DNA of 64,000 nt, from NCBI GenBank assembly GCA_963920665.1, contig OY987263.1, positions 24,168,547 through 24,232,546 on the forward strand, written 5' to 3'. Below are positions 24,521-36,151 of the stretch, piece by piece (within the stretch, counting starts at the first letter, position 1; every line of letters starts with the position of its first letter). The stretch is from Straminergon stramineum (Eukaryota; Streptophyta; Bryopsida; Hypnales; Calliergonaceae). The translations under genes and the position numbers were made by a program. Below the pieces are notes generated by a model. It ran no database searches. It was not told the DNA's origin and saw only the letters and a list, made by a program, of their open reading frames with translations.

Positions 24521-25599
24521 AGATCATCCACGACATCCATCCATCCACCCACCCCGTCGGTCGTGGTGGACTGCCTGCTGCCCAAGTGATCGAGCTTATT
24601 AAAAACATCATTCTTCCGCAGATCATGACCAAGTGTCAGACACCAGATGTTCCCGCTCTCTCATTTCAACTCCTCAGTGGCCCTGTACGTTAGCGTCAGA
24701 GCCCTCAGTCGCTCGCACCTTCGCAAATCTTACGAAGAAACATTGGGAATGTGTCTTGATTGCTTTTCGAGAGCTCGGCCGGCCATGCAACATAATGGCA
24801 GCTGGGGGGGCGGGGTGGGGTGGGGTGGGGATTCATGGAGCTAGTTTAGCTAGCTAGCCAAGCTAAGCTACAGTAGCTAGGTGTCATGGCGATCGCCCTC
24901 ATGGACTGATCATTGCAGCAGCAGCAGCAGCCGGACGACTGATAACTTCAGTCCACCTCGGCTATGGTGGGATGGGATCATTACGTGATTGAGCTCATTA
25001 CATGGTGAGATCATTACAGTGCTGGATCGGAGATACGAAGCTGGCTGCCTGCCTGCCTGTCTGTTGAAAGGTTCAATCTCGTACGTACCTCCTGCTCTCT
25101 CGAATCCTGTCCACCACAAGGAGCTCCCAGACTTCCACCACTGCCACTTTGGGGAGGAATTTGGGGTCTTGTTCTTCCATGGGAATTGATGGCAGACATG
25201 ACCGCGTACGTTTAACTAATGCTTGTGGTCGTGATCCAGCGGCCAGCCCTTGGTGGTGCCAAACTGCCAATTGGGGATCCATGCATTGATCACTTTGGGT
25301 TGTCGTGGTTGTTGGCAGGCTCCATGGCCATAACGTTCGCGAGGGGTGGTTTGGGGACGGCGAGGTCAGTGATGGGGCTTTGGGTTGATGCACGCGGGGG
25401 AGGACCCGTGAGTGGTGGTTTATTGAAGTCAGGACCGAGCTTCAATGCTGACGGTGTTGCAACTGCCTGAAGAGGTACGTGAACAGAATTGGATCATGGA
25501 GGAGTCTACACTGGTCGTCATGAAGGTCAGGTTTTAGTTGAGCCATTGCTGAAAAATTAGTATTGGGAGTTGACCTGTAGATCGGCACTCTGTTTTCGG
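24521..25599. other. GC-richer region upstream of SOSEKI
   Basis: About 1 kb with mixed composition precedes the repeated SOSEKI leader. It probably holds promoter or 5' untranslated sequence. It includes a guanine-run tract at 24804-24830 and a short CAG run at 24915-24930. ORFs on both strands overlap and look non-coding. Confidence 0.4.
24804..24830 (+). other. Guanine-run tract with G-quadruplex potential
   Basis: A run of seven G is followed by four GGGG blocks separated by single C or T bases. This meets the usual pattern for an intramolecular G-quadruplex on the plus strand, the coding strand of the downstream SOSEKI gene, about 1.4 kb before its ATG. Confidence 0.7.
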
Positions 25600-25619
25600 A
25601 ATATGGGCTTGGCTTGGTG

Positions 25620-25646
25620 ATGGCGAGCTTTTACTATGGCTCATGA
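25620..25646 (+). CDS. Upstream ORF in leader repeat unit 1 (8 codons)
   Basis: ATGGCGAGC... opens an 8-aa peptide (MASFYYGS) that stops early. It sits at the position where units 2 and 3 have longer ORFs starting with the same MAS. It would act as a uORF only if included in the mature SOSEKI leader. Confidence 0.3.
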   Translation: MASFYYGS

Positions 25647-25828
25647 CTTTGCAACCCATTTCATTGCTTGAGAGGGTTTTGATTTCTTTCGTTCGTGGCG
25701 AAGTTTTTGTCAAATAGCAGCAGGTCGGATTCCAAACAATGCAGGCGTCGTCTTGATGGTTACAGTGTCGACTGCAATGCCGGTTGAGTGGCAATGTGCA
25801 AGGAGTTTGAGTACGTTGGGGTTAAGAG

Positions 25829-25921
25829 ATGGCGAGCTATAGATTGGCATTTATGAAGCAGCCCATTTCGCGTGCAGTTTTTTTGGTCCCGTCCGTTGCT
25901 TGCGATGTTTTTGTGAAATAG
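25829..25921 (+). CDS. Upstream ORF in leader repeat unit 2 (30 codons)
   Basis: The peptide starts MASYRLAFMKQPIS and is in the same reading frame as SOSEKI. Its N-terminus aligns with the unit-3 ORF (MASFRYAIMKQPIS), while the remainder diverges. A translated uORF is possible; repeat ancestry alone also explains the similarity. Confidence 0.35.
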   Translation: MASYRLAFMKQPISRAVFLVPSVACDVFVK

Positions 25922-26035
25922 TAGCCAGGCGGATTCCAAACAATGCGTCTTCTTGTTGGCTCCAGTGTCGATCGACTGCAATTAGTGCCGGTTGAGTGTC
26001 AATGTCGAAGGAGTTTGTGTACATTGTGGTTAGAG

Positions 26036-26188
26036 ATGGCGAGCTTTAGATATGCGATCATGAAGCAGCCCATTTCTTTGCGTGTGCAGGTTGCTTCGAT
26101 CGTTTCGTTGCTTGGGACGTTTTGGTTGCTAGTGGGATTGGAAACCATGCGTCTTCGTGTTGGCTTCAGTCGAGTGCCGATTGAGTGA
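26036..26188 (+). CDS. Upstream ORF in leader repeat unit 3 (50 codons)
   Basis: This 50-codon ORF ends with TGA at 26186-26188, 30 bases before and in the same frame as the SOSEKI ATG. It shares the MAS..MKQPIS start with the unit-2 ORF and has a hydrophobic middle. If the mRNA includes it, scanning ribosomes would meet it first and SOSEKI translation would need leaky scanning or reinitiation. Confidence 0.4.
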   Translation: MASFRYAIMKQPISLRVQVASIVSLLGTFWLLVGLETMRLRVGFSRVPIE

Positions 26189-26218
26189 GGACGAGTTTGG
26201 TCGACGCCATAGCAGAGA

Positions 26219-29200
26219 ATGTCGAGTCAGGGAACGGGGAGACAAGGACGACCGGTCGGAATGGACACTCCTACTCTTGTTGCCGAAGTGTTGTACCTGC
26301 TCAACCGAGGTGCTCAGCTGGAGCATCCGCACATGATCTGCGTCCCTTACGCTGGTCATCAACCAGGACCCTCGCTCAGAGGTAAATTGAAACTCTCATT
26401 ACATTCCTCCTGGCAGTAAATTAGGGGCGCCGTTAACCGAACAGTAAATTAGAGGCTCCATTGACCATACATATGAGCTTTGATTTGAAAATAAGTGTGA
26501 AAATACTTAATCTATTGGCAGTTAGTTTTTTACAATTAAATTTTTAGCTTGTCACAAAATAAATGTGCAAAATTTGAGATGGTGAAAATTTCTAGATTGT
26601 TGTAAGAAAAGGTTCAAAATCCACTTGTATGGTGAATGGAACCTCTCCCTTACTGTATGGTGACTTTACATTACTCTCTTTCTGGGTCCGAAATTTGTGA
26701 TGCTCAATTTGATTAGGCTTGGTGGTGTGACATTGGGAACAGATGTGAAAGCTCGGTTGATTGCATTGCGAGGGAGAAGAATGCCGGGCTCGTTTTCTTG
26801 GTCTTATAAAAGGTACAAAACTTTGAAATTTAACCTTCCTATCTTTCATGTTGAATGATTGCTATAGTTCAATATACATACATATATTCCATTTGTGATC
26901 GTTATTCTTCCGGGTATATATAGTGTTTAACGAACATTGCTTTGATGGAACAGGAATTATAAAGATTCTTTCATCTGGTGCGACTTGTTTGACGACGACT
27001 GCATTCTTCCTCTGAGTGCAACTGGCGAGTATGTACTCAAAGCTATGGAACTCTTCGATGCGTGGTCGCCAGGTACGTGGTCTAAAGAAAGTGGGGTTCT
27101 AATTCTTTCGTGTCCTTCACACTAATCTTTTGAATTTCAGTTTACATTTCGGTTGAATAATTTTTTTAAAAGCAGTGTAAAAACTAATCTTATACTTTCA
27201 AATTGATCATGAAATTTTAGCTTAATTACATTTCCGTCTCGTTTCTTCTCTGCAGACGAGGAGATGGAGTACCAAGAGCTCCGCTTTCGAAGCTCCGGAA
27301 TGAGCAGCCCGGGCAGGTCATCCCGACACCCGGCAAGACCCGAGCACCGTCATGTCGAGAACGACGTTTCCATTGCCATCAAGAAAAGCTTACTCCTTAT
27401 CAACTCTCCCGCAGATAGCATGGACTTGAACAAGAAGATCATGAAGAACCTCTCGTACAGCAAGAGAGCCCCTGAAGTCTGCAGCATCGAGCACAGCGAC
27501 GTCTCCAGCAGCACCGCCACATACAATCCCACCTTCGAAGAGACAGTAGCTGAGACACACAGGAAGTACAGTAATCCCGAAAGACACAGCCCCAAGATTT
27601 CCAGTGAAGCCAAACCAGAGAGGCTTGCAACCTCGCAAGGTACTGCAAACACGGAGCCATCTCCTGCTCATCACCAAGCCACCAACGAGGACGAGGAGCA
27701 AGAGCAAGATAAGAAGCATCCGGAAAGACAGAGCATTGGGAGGATCGCCATCGCCACCAAGAGCTGCAATGCAGGCTCACAAACGGCACAGTGGGAGGCC
27801 AAGCAACGGGATGTCACCACAGATTGCGATGAACTGCTGGAGCTTGAGATTGACCCCGTACAGGAATCTCATTCCAGGGCTTCCAGTGGGGCAGCAACGA
27901 AGAGAAGAACGTGGGAGAAGGAAATCGACAAGAACACCGTCTGCTCCCAGCTTGTTTACCACAGAAGCAGTGAAGACGATCTGTCCAGCCCTCTCTTGGG
28001 AAAGGAGCCGAATGCATCCAGTGGTGAAGATCCTTTCTTCTTCGGGGTGTTGAGGAAGGCCACTCGAATGGGCAGCAGTTTCCGGCCCCGGTTGTGCCGA
28101 GGTGTGGATGTGGTGGAATCCACTCGCATCAAAACCAAGTTTCATTTTCGAACCAAATCCAAGCACGAGGTTCCTGAGACTCTTGTTGTCGAGAGTCCTC
28201 GGACTGCAAGCTGTTTCGTGGAGGAGCTTCCGCAGTCCCCAGCTCCTGTGAAAGAGTTCAAGACTCTCTCTGAGTATTTCGAGAGCCAGGAGAGACAAAC
28301 CCCGCGGAGTATATGCAAGCAGATTATCAGTGAAGAGCCAATAGTTCCTAAAGTGGAAGAGCTTCCTTCACAGAAAATTTTTTGTTTGGCTCCAGAGGTT
28401 GATGCCCGTGATGATGTCCGTGAATTGGATCCGCCACCTCCAGTTCCAGAAGTGATTGCAGAAGCTCCGCTTGTCAGAGCCCAATCTAGACCATTCGGCA
28501 ATGAGGCCCTGGATGCTTCGTACAGGAAAACGATGGAAGTGCTTGCGAAGCTTCCAACTTCTCGAGGAGCTTGCAGGATTCATACGCTTCCGCACAACAC
28601 TGTGCAAGCAGCTCAGAAGTCGATCAGATCTGAATCGAAGGGCAATAAGCAAGAGGCGAAAGGGGACTCCCGAAGCTCCAACAAGTGGAGTGCACCTTCT
28701 TCCCGGCCAGATTTGAAGGAACAGGATGGTGCAATTCCACAAGACACTTGCTCCATACATACCACAGAAAGTGCACCTGCTAAGCAGAGATCTAAAGCTT
28801 CTGTGAAGAAAGGATCTGCGGCTGGGTTTGAGGCTTCTACTGTCAGGTGAGGATATTCTCAACTCTTCCAACCTTCACTATTACTCGTATTCTTCTTAGA
28901 CTTTTGAGAGCTAATACAAAAAACTTTAAAAATATCTCTAATGACTGACTTACTGCGGTTTCTAACATTCTTGTGAATCCTTGTTGAGCACCCTCGGAAG
29001 TGACTTGAAAAGGAACCCCTGACACCTTTTTGCAAAGTTGTTCTCCATGCGGACTAACTGTGAAAGCTCCTGAAGCCAATGAGCCATTCACTTCACAAAG
29101 TCATACATAATGTCGCTAGAATTGCTCTAATTTGGTATGACTGCTCTAAATAATTCATGGTTAGTGCGTTTATCAAAAGAATTGTGTGAATGGTATGATG

Positions 29201-30817
29201 ATGGTTATAATGGAGCAGCTGTAGGGCTAAAGCTGTCGCGAAGACCTCTGATGAGAAGCCGATCAAACCTGCCAGAAGTGGGAGCAGGGAATCTAGTACT
29301 AATTCCAAGGAACAAGGAAATATAATACAAGATACAACGAAAGCAGAAAGCTTTACCTTTGATTCCCGTGTCTTGCATAGCGGAAACAAGCAAGGGTCCA
29401 AGACGGTGACTCCGGTAGCCGTGAAGGTTGAAGTTGCTTCAGCAGGAACTCTGAAGTCGATTGCAAATGAAGGAGCCACAGGGTGGCCCTTTGAGCAGCC
29501 TGCCAGACCAAGAGACTTCAAAGGTAGAGAAGACAGGTGAGCTCCTGAATTCCAAAACCTCATACACATAGTGTTCGAAGTGAACCTGTATGCAGTCCCC
29601 ACATGCAGCAACTTGCTTTTCTTCAACCGTTGTAACATATGTACGAGTGTGATACTTGGGAGATGCATTGAGCTGTAGTAAGATCTTAGTGTACAAGAGT
29701 TAAATCTTTTAAGATCAAATTTTTATCGATGCGAAATAATGTTCTAATTTTTTTCAACGAGTACGAAGTTCTCAAGTTTTTATCAGTGTGTGCAGTTTCA
29801 AAGTGGGACTGAGGTTGTAGACTACTCAAAGACAATAGACGAGTGGACCCCATTTTTCCATTCAAAGATATGTAGCCATAGACATTTAGCCAAGTCATGC
29901 TTACACTCAACTTGACAATAATTCCAACTGCGGGAATGAATAGATGAGTTGTTGAAAAGAGTGGTGAGTATTGGAGTTTGGAGTCAAGTCCCTAATAGTT
30001 CTAGTAGTCCCCTTTCCTTATTATGCATGCCTTTGTGTCTCTGTCTTGATACCCTTAGATTGGGAGAATTTTTATCAATGCTTTTTTTCTTTTGAGTCAC
30101 ATGAAAGTACTTTCTATTCAAATCTCAATGCTAATTTTCATTTCAGTTAAGCATCGAGTGGCCTTTTGTTGCAGACCATTAACCAGCATGGATTGGGAGA
30201 GGCAATTTCAGGAAGCAGTAGTACACAGCGAACCGCCTGTGGACTTGGTCCTTCACGAATGCCCGTAAGCAAACGTCCTACTTACAGCCTAATATCTACG
30301 TTTAACTAATTTTAATGTCCTGTTAAAATCTATCAAGACGTGTTAAACATAATTTGTGTAGAACCCATGGCAGGGAGTGCCATCGCTGTGGCTGGATTGC
30401 TGAATCATAAAAGCGAATTGTCATGAACCTCCATTCTTGCAGTCAAGTTTTGAGGCAATAACGCCTTTCCTTTGTTTACAATTGCGTTAAGTGCAATGAA
30501 TGAATAACGATGAATGAGATTAAATCCTTAGTCAGACTGTAAGTAGGTAACGTGGCTCCTGAGAGCCCTCCTAATTCTATTGATCTCTCTATACTACCTC
30601 TCCAAATGACGTACTCATTCTAATCCAATGAACTGATGAAGTAGAAAATAAAATGTTGCAAACTAAGAATCTAAAAGAATGCGTTGTTGATGGATGCAGG
30701 CAATGTGGGAGGACCTTCAAATTGGAGTCATTGCAAGTGCACATGCGGGGTTGTCATGGTGTCAATAAACCCAAGTCCTTGCAGAGAAGAGCTAAGTCAA
30801 TATCGGATGTTATATAA
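26219..30817 (+). CDS. SOK: SOSEKI polarity protein: DIX-like domain plus C-terminal C2HC zinc finger
   Basis: Seven exons by splice sites and frame: 26219-26381, 26743-26812, 26954-27072, 27256-28846, 29225-29536, 30175-30264, 30700-30817; 820 aa. Residues about 15-113 form the DUF966/DIX-like domain, with AEVLYLLNRGAQLEHPHMI, a MPGSFSWSYKR block and SFIWCDLFDDD. In Arabidopsis this domain polymerises and places SOSEKI proteins at cell edges or corners. Exon 4 encodes a long, low-complexity, charged and Ser-rich region (about 118-647), probably disordered. The last two exons encode a C2HC finger (Cys781, Cys784, His796, Cys800; CPQCGRTF...HMRGC) with a basic tail. The protein is about twice the length I recall for Arabidopsis SOSEKIs. 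The first ATG was chosen for lack of an in-frame upstream start without a stop; Met15 is an alternative. Intron 1 is largely a dispersed repeat (26440-26690), and intron 5 contains another (29690-30020). Confidence 0.9.
26440..26690 (-). repeat. Dispersed repeat filling SOSEKI intron 1
   Basis: Read on the minus strand it matches 50660-50945, upstream of LTP gene 2: blocks TTCCATTCACC, CACCATCTAAAA/CACCATCTCAAA, TTTGCACATTTATTTTGTG and GGAGCCTCTAAT. It takes up most of the 361-bp intron. Class unknown and termini not defined. Confidence 0.65.
29690..30020 (+). repeat. Dispersed repeat in SOSEKI intron 5
   Basis: It shares ordered blocks with 35617-35905 in P4H intron 1: AAGATCA..TTTTTATC, AAAGTGGGA/AAAATGGGA, TTCAAAGAT, GCCATAGACATTT followed by GCCAAGTCATGCT, and AGTCCCTAATAG/GGTCCCTAATGA. 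Both copies are in the same orientation on the plus strand. Confidence 0.65.
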
Positions 30818-33082
30818 ATGCCCAACTTTCTAGACTTGATAATCTATCATTAACGGATTAGTAAACAAATTCTGTAGCAAGGTGCGGAGACATTTTTGAG
30901 GAACGTCAGCTTCTAGCCTTCGTCTTCTGCATTCAACTGGGCTTTTCTTAAAGCTACTTCGGCAATTGGCTTTACTTTTAGTGATCTTCATAATAATTTT
31001 TGACATGTAGAATGGCAATTAGCTTGGGCTTCAAATTTGAACTTGCAATGACGTCTTGTAAATTGATCGAGCTGATTTTACAGTAAGGTAAAGGATACCG
31101 AAACCATCAGGGACCTGATCCTGTCTTCAATATTTACCAGTTACTTAAAACTCATCTGTCGGTATTTAGAGTCCAACCAACATGGTGATAAATTTGATCT
31201 CAACAGACTTGGCACTTGTACTACAGATCTCTTCACAACTCTATACTATCTCCCACTTGCGGTATACATGTTACAATGCTTAAAAGTGAAGCAAATAGCA
31301 TCTGCTGTACCTGGAGTAGTGTTGGTTTTCCCTGATGTTCTGGAACTAATTTAGCCCTGAAATATCAGCCTCATGGACTTCAATCTTGTTATTCCACCTC
31401 CCCAGTTATGAGGAGTAAGATTATACATATTTCGTCATTAATCAAAGAAAGAAATGAAAATAGAAATCTCAAATGTCTATTGCTTGCAAATTTCAGTTGT
31501 TCTAAAGATATGTTTCATATTTGAGAAGTTTGACATTTTTAAATATATTGGAAGCACATGTGTGCATGTGTTTCAAGTACATGAGCGCAATAATTCTGTA
31601 TTATGTTGTCGGTTCGGTTATTATGTGTAATAGATAGCAGTTAAGCTAGTAGCATTTCTAAACTATTTCATCAATGCCAGAACTTGCATGTTACAAAGGG
31701 GCTCACAACATAGCTTTTATTGAAGTAGGGTTCTAAAATGAGGATTATCATGGAAGAAAGCGATAAAAACAAAAGATTCAACTACATGAATGGTTCTTTA
31801 TAAATAAACTTACACAAGCAATTTTGCATGGATCTTGTAAAAATGAAAAACAACTCCAAGCACTCTACTCAACATCCCAACTACAAATGTCTAAGCAATT
31901 AGGGATCATATATCAAGTGCATAATCTAGTGTAAAACTTTTTGTCATTAAAATAAGTCACACAAGAGTCTCTTTTTGTCTAAGGTAAGGACTCCCAAAAT
32001 TGCCACTTTTCCTACTGTGGACCATGTCTATTATGAGAATGCATCATCTGGGGATACTGAATGCAAAAGTTATGGACAGTCAAAGCTTTTTGGTAGATGT
32101 TCTAAAACCGTTTCTTTAATAAGAGATACACATTGATTCAAAATATACATAGAATGAGCATCTCATCAAGGGGCACATTTGAGTGTCCCTACTTTATACG
32201 AACAAATGCTAGAGGTGCATCACCAACATCCATAAAGCCTTGCAATGTCTGCTTCACTCAACAATAACTCTTTCGTCATGGTCTTTGAGCGGATGCAAGC
32301 CCATCCACATCTGTTAAAACCATTGACAACCTCTTGCACAAAAGGGCAGGACCTGCAGGTCTGCACTTTGTACCGTTGAGGAACCGAATGGTACCAACCG
32401 AAGTAATTGAGACAATAACACACTTTCTACGATACAGGATTCAAAAAGGTCATGAAATTTACTCCTGGTGACCACAGGAAATTGACTGGAATCCAGAATC
32501 TTGGAAATTGACTCAAGTAAAAAAAAAGGTAAAAATGACCGAAAGATGAGAAACCCATGTGATGATTAAGGGTGAACAACGGTGGAAGCATCTCTGGATC
32601 TTAACCATCGCAAAAGCCAAAGTGAGACACAACCTAAGGGAGCAGGGAATGCAGGTAAACTGACATCAAACGCATTGTGGACGAGCAGCATCTACAAAGA
32701 AATTCTATCCAACAGATTTTGGGCAAAGGTGCAAAGATATGGCATGCCAATAAAATGGTGGTATCAGGAAAAGCTAACGAATGAGTTAGGGGCCAAAATT
32801 TAAACAAGAGGATTTTAACCGCTTCAATGTAATTTCTTTTAGAAGCTGCATCCCAAACGTGCTCAATTACCCACCGTTCATCCATCCTGGTCACTCGAGT
32901 ACACAGTAAAATGTCCGAAGTACGGTTACCCGAGAACGGTGTCCAAACTTCCAAACCGTCTGTTCTGTTGGCTCTAAACTATAAAGTTGAAACATACGAA
33001 CCGCTTATGTCAGGTCCCACTGCTATCAATTTCAAACGGAAGTCTCCCCCGTGAGTTGAGGAAAATGAACTGTCTCTGCAGA
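30818..33082. other. Intergenic space between convergent SOSEKI and P4H genes
   Basis: Both genes point into this interval, so it should hold both 3' UTRs and terminators. No coding exon was recognised; ORFs at 32220-32423 (-) and 32582-32803 (+) show no family resemblance and were not accepted. Confidence 0.45.
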
Positions 33083-36000
33083 TCAAAACTTATCGGTGTT
33101 GCGTATCCACTTCGTGGCGACCCATTTCTCGCCTTTGATAACTGGACAGCTACCATGCAAAGCCGTCTGTTGTTGAAACGCGAAGTCAGCACATAGACAG
33201 AAAAATAGAAAAGGCATTTGGTCTCAACAAAATTTTGACTTGATTCAAGCCATGAACACAAAAGTATGCACTGAAGAGTGTAACGCAGTACCAAAATGCG
33301 AGCAACAAAACGAAGGAAAAGAAAGATTGGCTCAATATTTGCGCATGCTCTCTGAATTTGACTGTAATGAAGAAAAAGAAAAAAAATTTAGAAAAGATTT
33401 TCCTAAACGAAAACACTACGCTACAGAGCGGTTCTTTTACCTTATCAAATGTGCCATTAGGATGCATCGAATAGAAAAGCAATGCGTCACCTTGGCGGGG
33501 TTTCACTTTCAGACCAAGACACTCCTTATAGTCATAGCCTGACTGCATATTTTGAAGATTCTGTCACATCCATGACCATAAGATTTGCTCAATAACAGCA
33601 TTTTGAAATGGGAGCCTTTAAGCTTTCACGAAGTATCTCCAAAACGAAAAATCGAGAACCGTGAAATGACTTACCTCGAATGGAAACATTGTTTCTCCAC
33701 CCTCTTCCACGTCTGACAAGTACAGAAGAAAGGAAGCCATCTGAGACAGACAGTAAAGCCTTGAACCCATGAGTTTCGATGAAATAAGGGTTGAAGTGAA
33801 ACATAAAATATGGCCGAGATGATGTATACATGTTAGCCCGCCTGTCAGTATTGCAAAGTGAATGAAAGCAGGGGCTCCATACACAAGCAGAATCCAACAA
33901 GACCTCGTGATCAGTAAATAAAATACGATACTAATAAGACAGTTAACACGCGATGGATCACATTAACTAAGCTTACGTATCAAGTTCCAAAACCTAGTCA
34001 ACGATGGAAGATTAAGAATTAGAAAATAATTACCCGTTGGCTTGGTTGAGGTCCATACTCAGCTGGATCAAAAACATCATAGTGACAGTCATATTTTTGC
34101 CCCAAATTGTACCGCAACACATTGAAAGCCTGCACAAGCATAGAATATAGCAGAGATGTTAGATGAGAGAAGTCAAATAAGAAGTGCTAAGCTTACACTT
34201 CGACACGAACCTTTTGAACTTAAAAATTCACTAAATCCTTCTGATCATAATTCTCATGTACAACTTTTGAACTCAAGACAGAAACCTGAAGCATTACATA
34301 ACTGAACTGCAGGACTGAAGTCTAAAGCTACCACAATGCTGGATAATTCTCTAAGGTTGAAGTTCGCATATTGCCTGGTGCACACTTGATCGCTCGTATT
34401 TGAGCTTTCTTTACCAGTTACTGCTATATTGTATCTAGTGTATCAAACGACTTCAAATCTTAGAGAGTTTTCCAGAACATACAATCGATTTCCCCCAAAC
34501 ACCATACACCCTTGAAGCGTTTGTAGGAGCCCAATGCTTGTGATTGGGACGACACGTGTTCAGCACGATGGGAGGAAAAAGGACTAAATTGGAGAACAGT
34601 ACCAATACGTCCCCAAGCAATGAAATATGTGAACAACGTGTCTCAGTACAGAACGCATGAATCTTCAATGCAAGAAACCAAATGGACACAAACCTCTCCA
34701 TTAGAGCGCGGTATCATGGTTGCTCTGGCCATTTTCTCCTCAACCTCCCATAAACTCCGTGACTTGTCTTCGTCGGCTCTCAAGAACGCCCCAGAGCTGC
34801 CTTCACAACAAACCCGTCATCAATTCTGAAAGCACGATCTTTCATCAGCAAGTAGCTGGCATGCTACAATTAGCAAAGAGTAGTACAGTGTGAATCGAAC
34901 CACAGAGCACCTTAAGGGAAGTCACAGTTACCACCCACCTAGTTCGGATCTCTTTCGTTGTGTCTGCCGTCTCTCCTTTCCTCAGTGCTAAACCAGAAGG
35001 CGCAAGACGCGTCCTCGCAAGCTTAATTATAGCCTCACATTGTTTCTTGCTTGCAAAATTTGGATACAAAAGCGCACGGGGCTTCCAACTCAACACCTGC
35101 GTAAACCAACTAAGGGTCATTAACTCCAGCATGTAATCTCCAAGCATATGCCTAACTCCCCTAACCAAACCTTCAGATCCGATATCTAGGGAGCTTTTCA
35201 AGCAGAATATTCAACAGATACTCCTGTCTACCAATTGTACGAACAAGATGCCGAAGTAGAAATTCGAAAGGAAACAGAGCACATAGTTCAAATCCTATTT
35301 ATTATACCTGAAAGGATAAGTCAGTAATGGAACTGTCGCCAGTGAGACCATGATCAAGAGCCACCTTCTCTATTGTATGTGGATCAACCACCGCTTGCTC
35401 TTCTTCCTGATAGGACAGTACACAACATCACGTCCGATCAGCCCTCGAAACGTCTATTAGTGAGCTCAAAAGCATGAGTATCCCATTCCTTTCAGAATGA
35501 TTTATCGATTTAGAAAGGTAGATGATACTGTGGTATACGACACATTGAGCATTTTAACATATGTTGGAGTTTGAATTTTGGAAAATATAATGCTGAGGAG
35601 AGATTACTTTGGGTGCAAAGAGCCAAATCTGTTAAGATCACATTTTTATCACTATGAGTGAATTTCTTATGCAATTCCAAAATGGGAAGTCGTAGACCTC
35701 TATAAGTGTCAGTACATAACCCCATGTGCATTCAATTCAAAGATCAGTGGCCATAGACATTTTGCCAAGTCATGCTACACCACTCATTAACAAGTCCAAC
35801 CAAGTGAAGAAATAATCGAGTTTATGAATAGTTGTTTGTGGAAATAGGGCCAGTATGGGAGACAAGACCAGGTCCCTAATGATTTTAGCATCCTCCCCCT
35901 TATAAAATGACCACAATAGTGGGGCTTCAAATTCATATTCTTCATATATTCTTGAGATAACCTCCAATCTAGCACAGTACACCAGAATATAAAACTTTGT

Positions 36001-36151
36001 AAAAAGCTTTGAGTCAACAAAGTACCTGGAAGAAGGTGTTGGAACCGTAATATCCTGCGAAAAAGAAGATCGCGCAACACAAGAGTACCTGCGGCAATCC
36101 AAGCTTGTACCCTAAAGGGTTTCCACTTCTTCCTCGAATCTTTGTTTTCAT
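33083..36151 (-). CDS. P4H: Prolyl 4-hydroxylase, 2-oxoglutarate/Fe(II)-dependent, type II membrane protein
   Basis: Eight exons, reading minus: 36151-36026, 35406-35308, 35096-34939, 34796-34694, 34129-34034, 33740-33675, 33560-33441, 33166-33083; 283 aa, usual for plant P4Hs. It hydroxylates peptidyl proline on extensins, arabinogalactan proteins and similar wall glycoproteins in the ER/Golgi. Residues 21-36 form a signal anchor. The catalytic fold from about residue 76 has SWKPRALLYPNF, TRTSSGAFL (across an intron), the iron-binding His178-X-Asp180 in CHYDVF, YLSDVEEGGETMFPFE, and distal His260 and Lys270 in LHGSCPVIKGEKW; all key residues are present. The ATG sits just before a basic stretch and the anchor, as expected. 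Intron 1 contains a dispersed repeat (35617-35905). No ShK-type tail follows the catalytic domain. Confidence 0.95.
35617..35905 (+). repeat. Dispersed repeat in P4H intron 1
   Basis: This is the partner of the repeat at 29690-30020 in SOSEKI intron 5; relative to transcription the two lie in opposite orientation. The shared blocks are listed under that entry. The class is unknown. Confidence 0.65.

Larger units (their letters stand above)
25600..26188 (+). repeat. Three diverged tandem repeats of about 200 bp in the SOSEKI leader
   Basis: Unit boundaries fall near 25784/25785 and 25989/25990, each unit ending in ...TGCCG followed by GTTGAGTG or ATTGAGTG. Shared blocks in each unit are GATGGCGAGCT, CAGCCCATTTC or an equivalent, TTGCTTG followed by GTTTT, GGATT followed by AAACAATGC or AAACCATGC, and CAGT[GC] with CGA nearby. 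The array ends about 30 bp before the SOSEKI ATG. Copies differ clearly, so the duplication is not recent. Whether all of it is exonic cannot be told from sequence alone. Confidence 0.8.

Noticed and set aside
25073..25470. ORFs in the SOSEKI upstream region
   Set aside because: Open frames on both strands reflect GC-rich composition; no family resemblance or splice chain was found.
27350..28871. Several long minus-strand and alternative-frame ORFs within the SOSEKI exon 4
   Set aside because: They are shadows of the biased codon use in the 1.6-kb exon; the plus frame alone joins the flanking exons in phase.
32220..32423. Cysteine-containing minus-strand ORF downstream of P4H, considered as a ShK-type C-terminal domain
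   Set aside because: The P4H frame ends cleanly with a stop at 33083-33085 after the conserved KWVATKWIR block, and the ORF lacks the ShK cysteine pattern.
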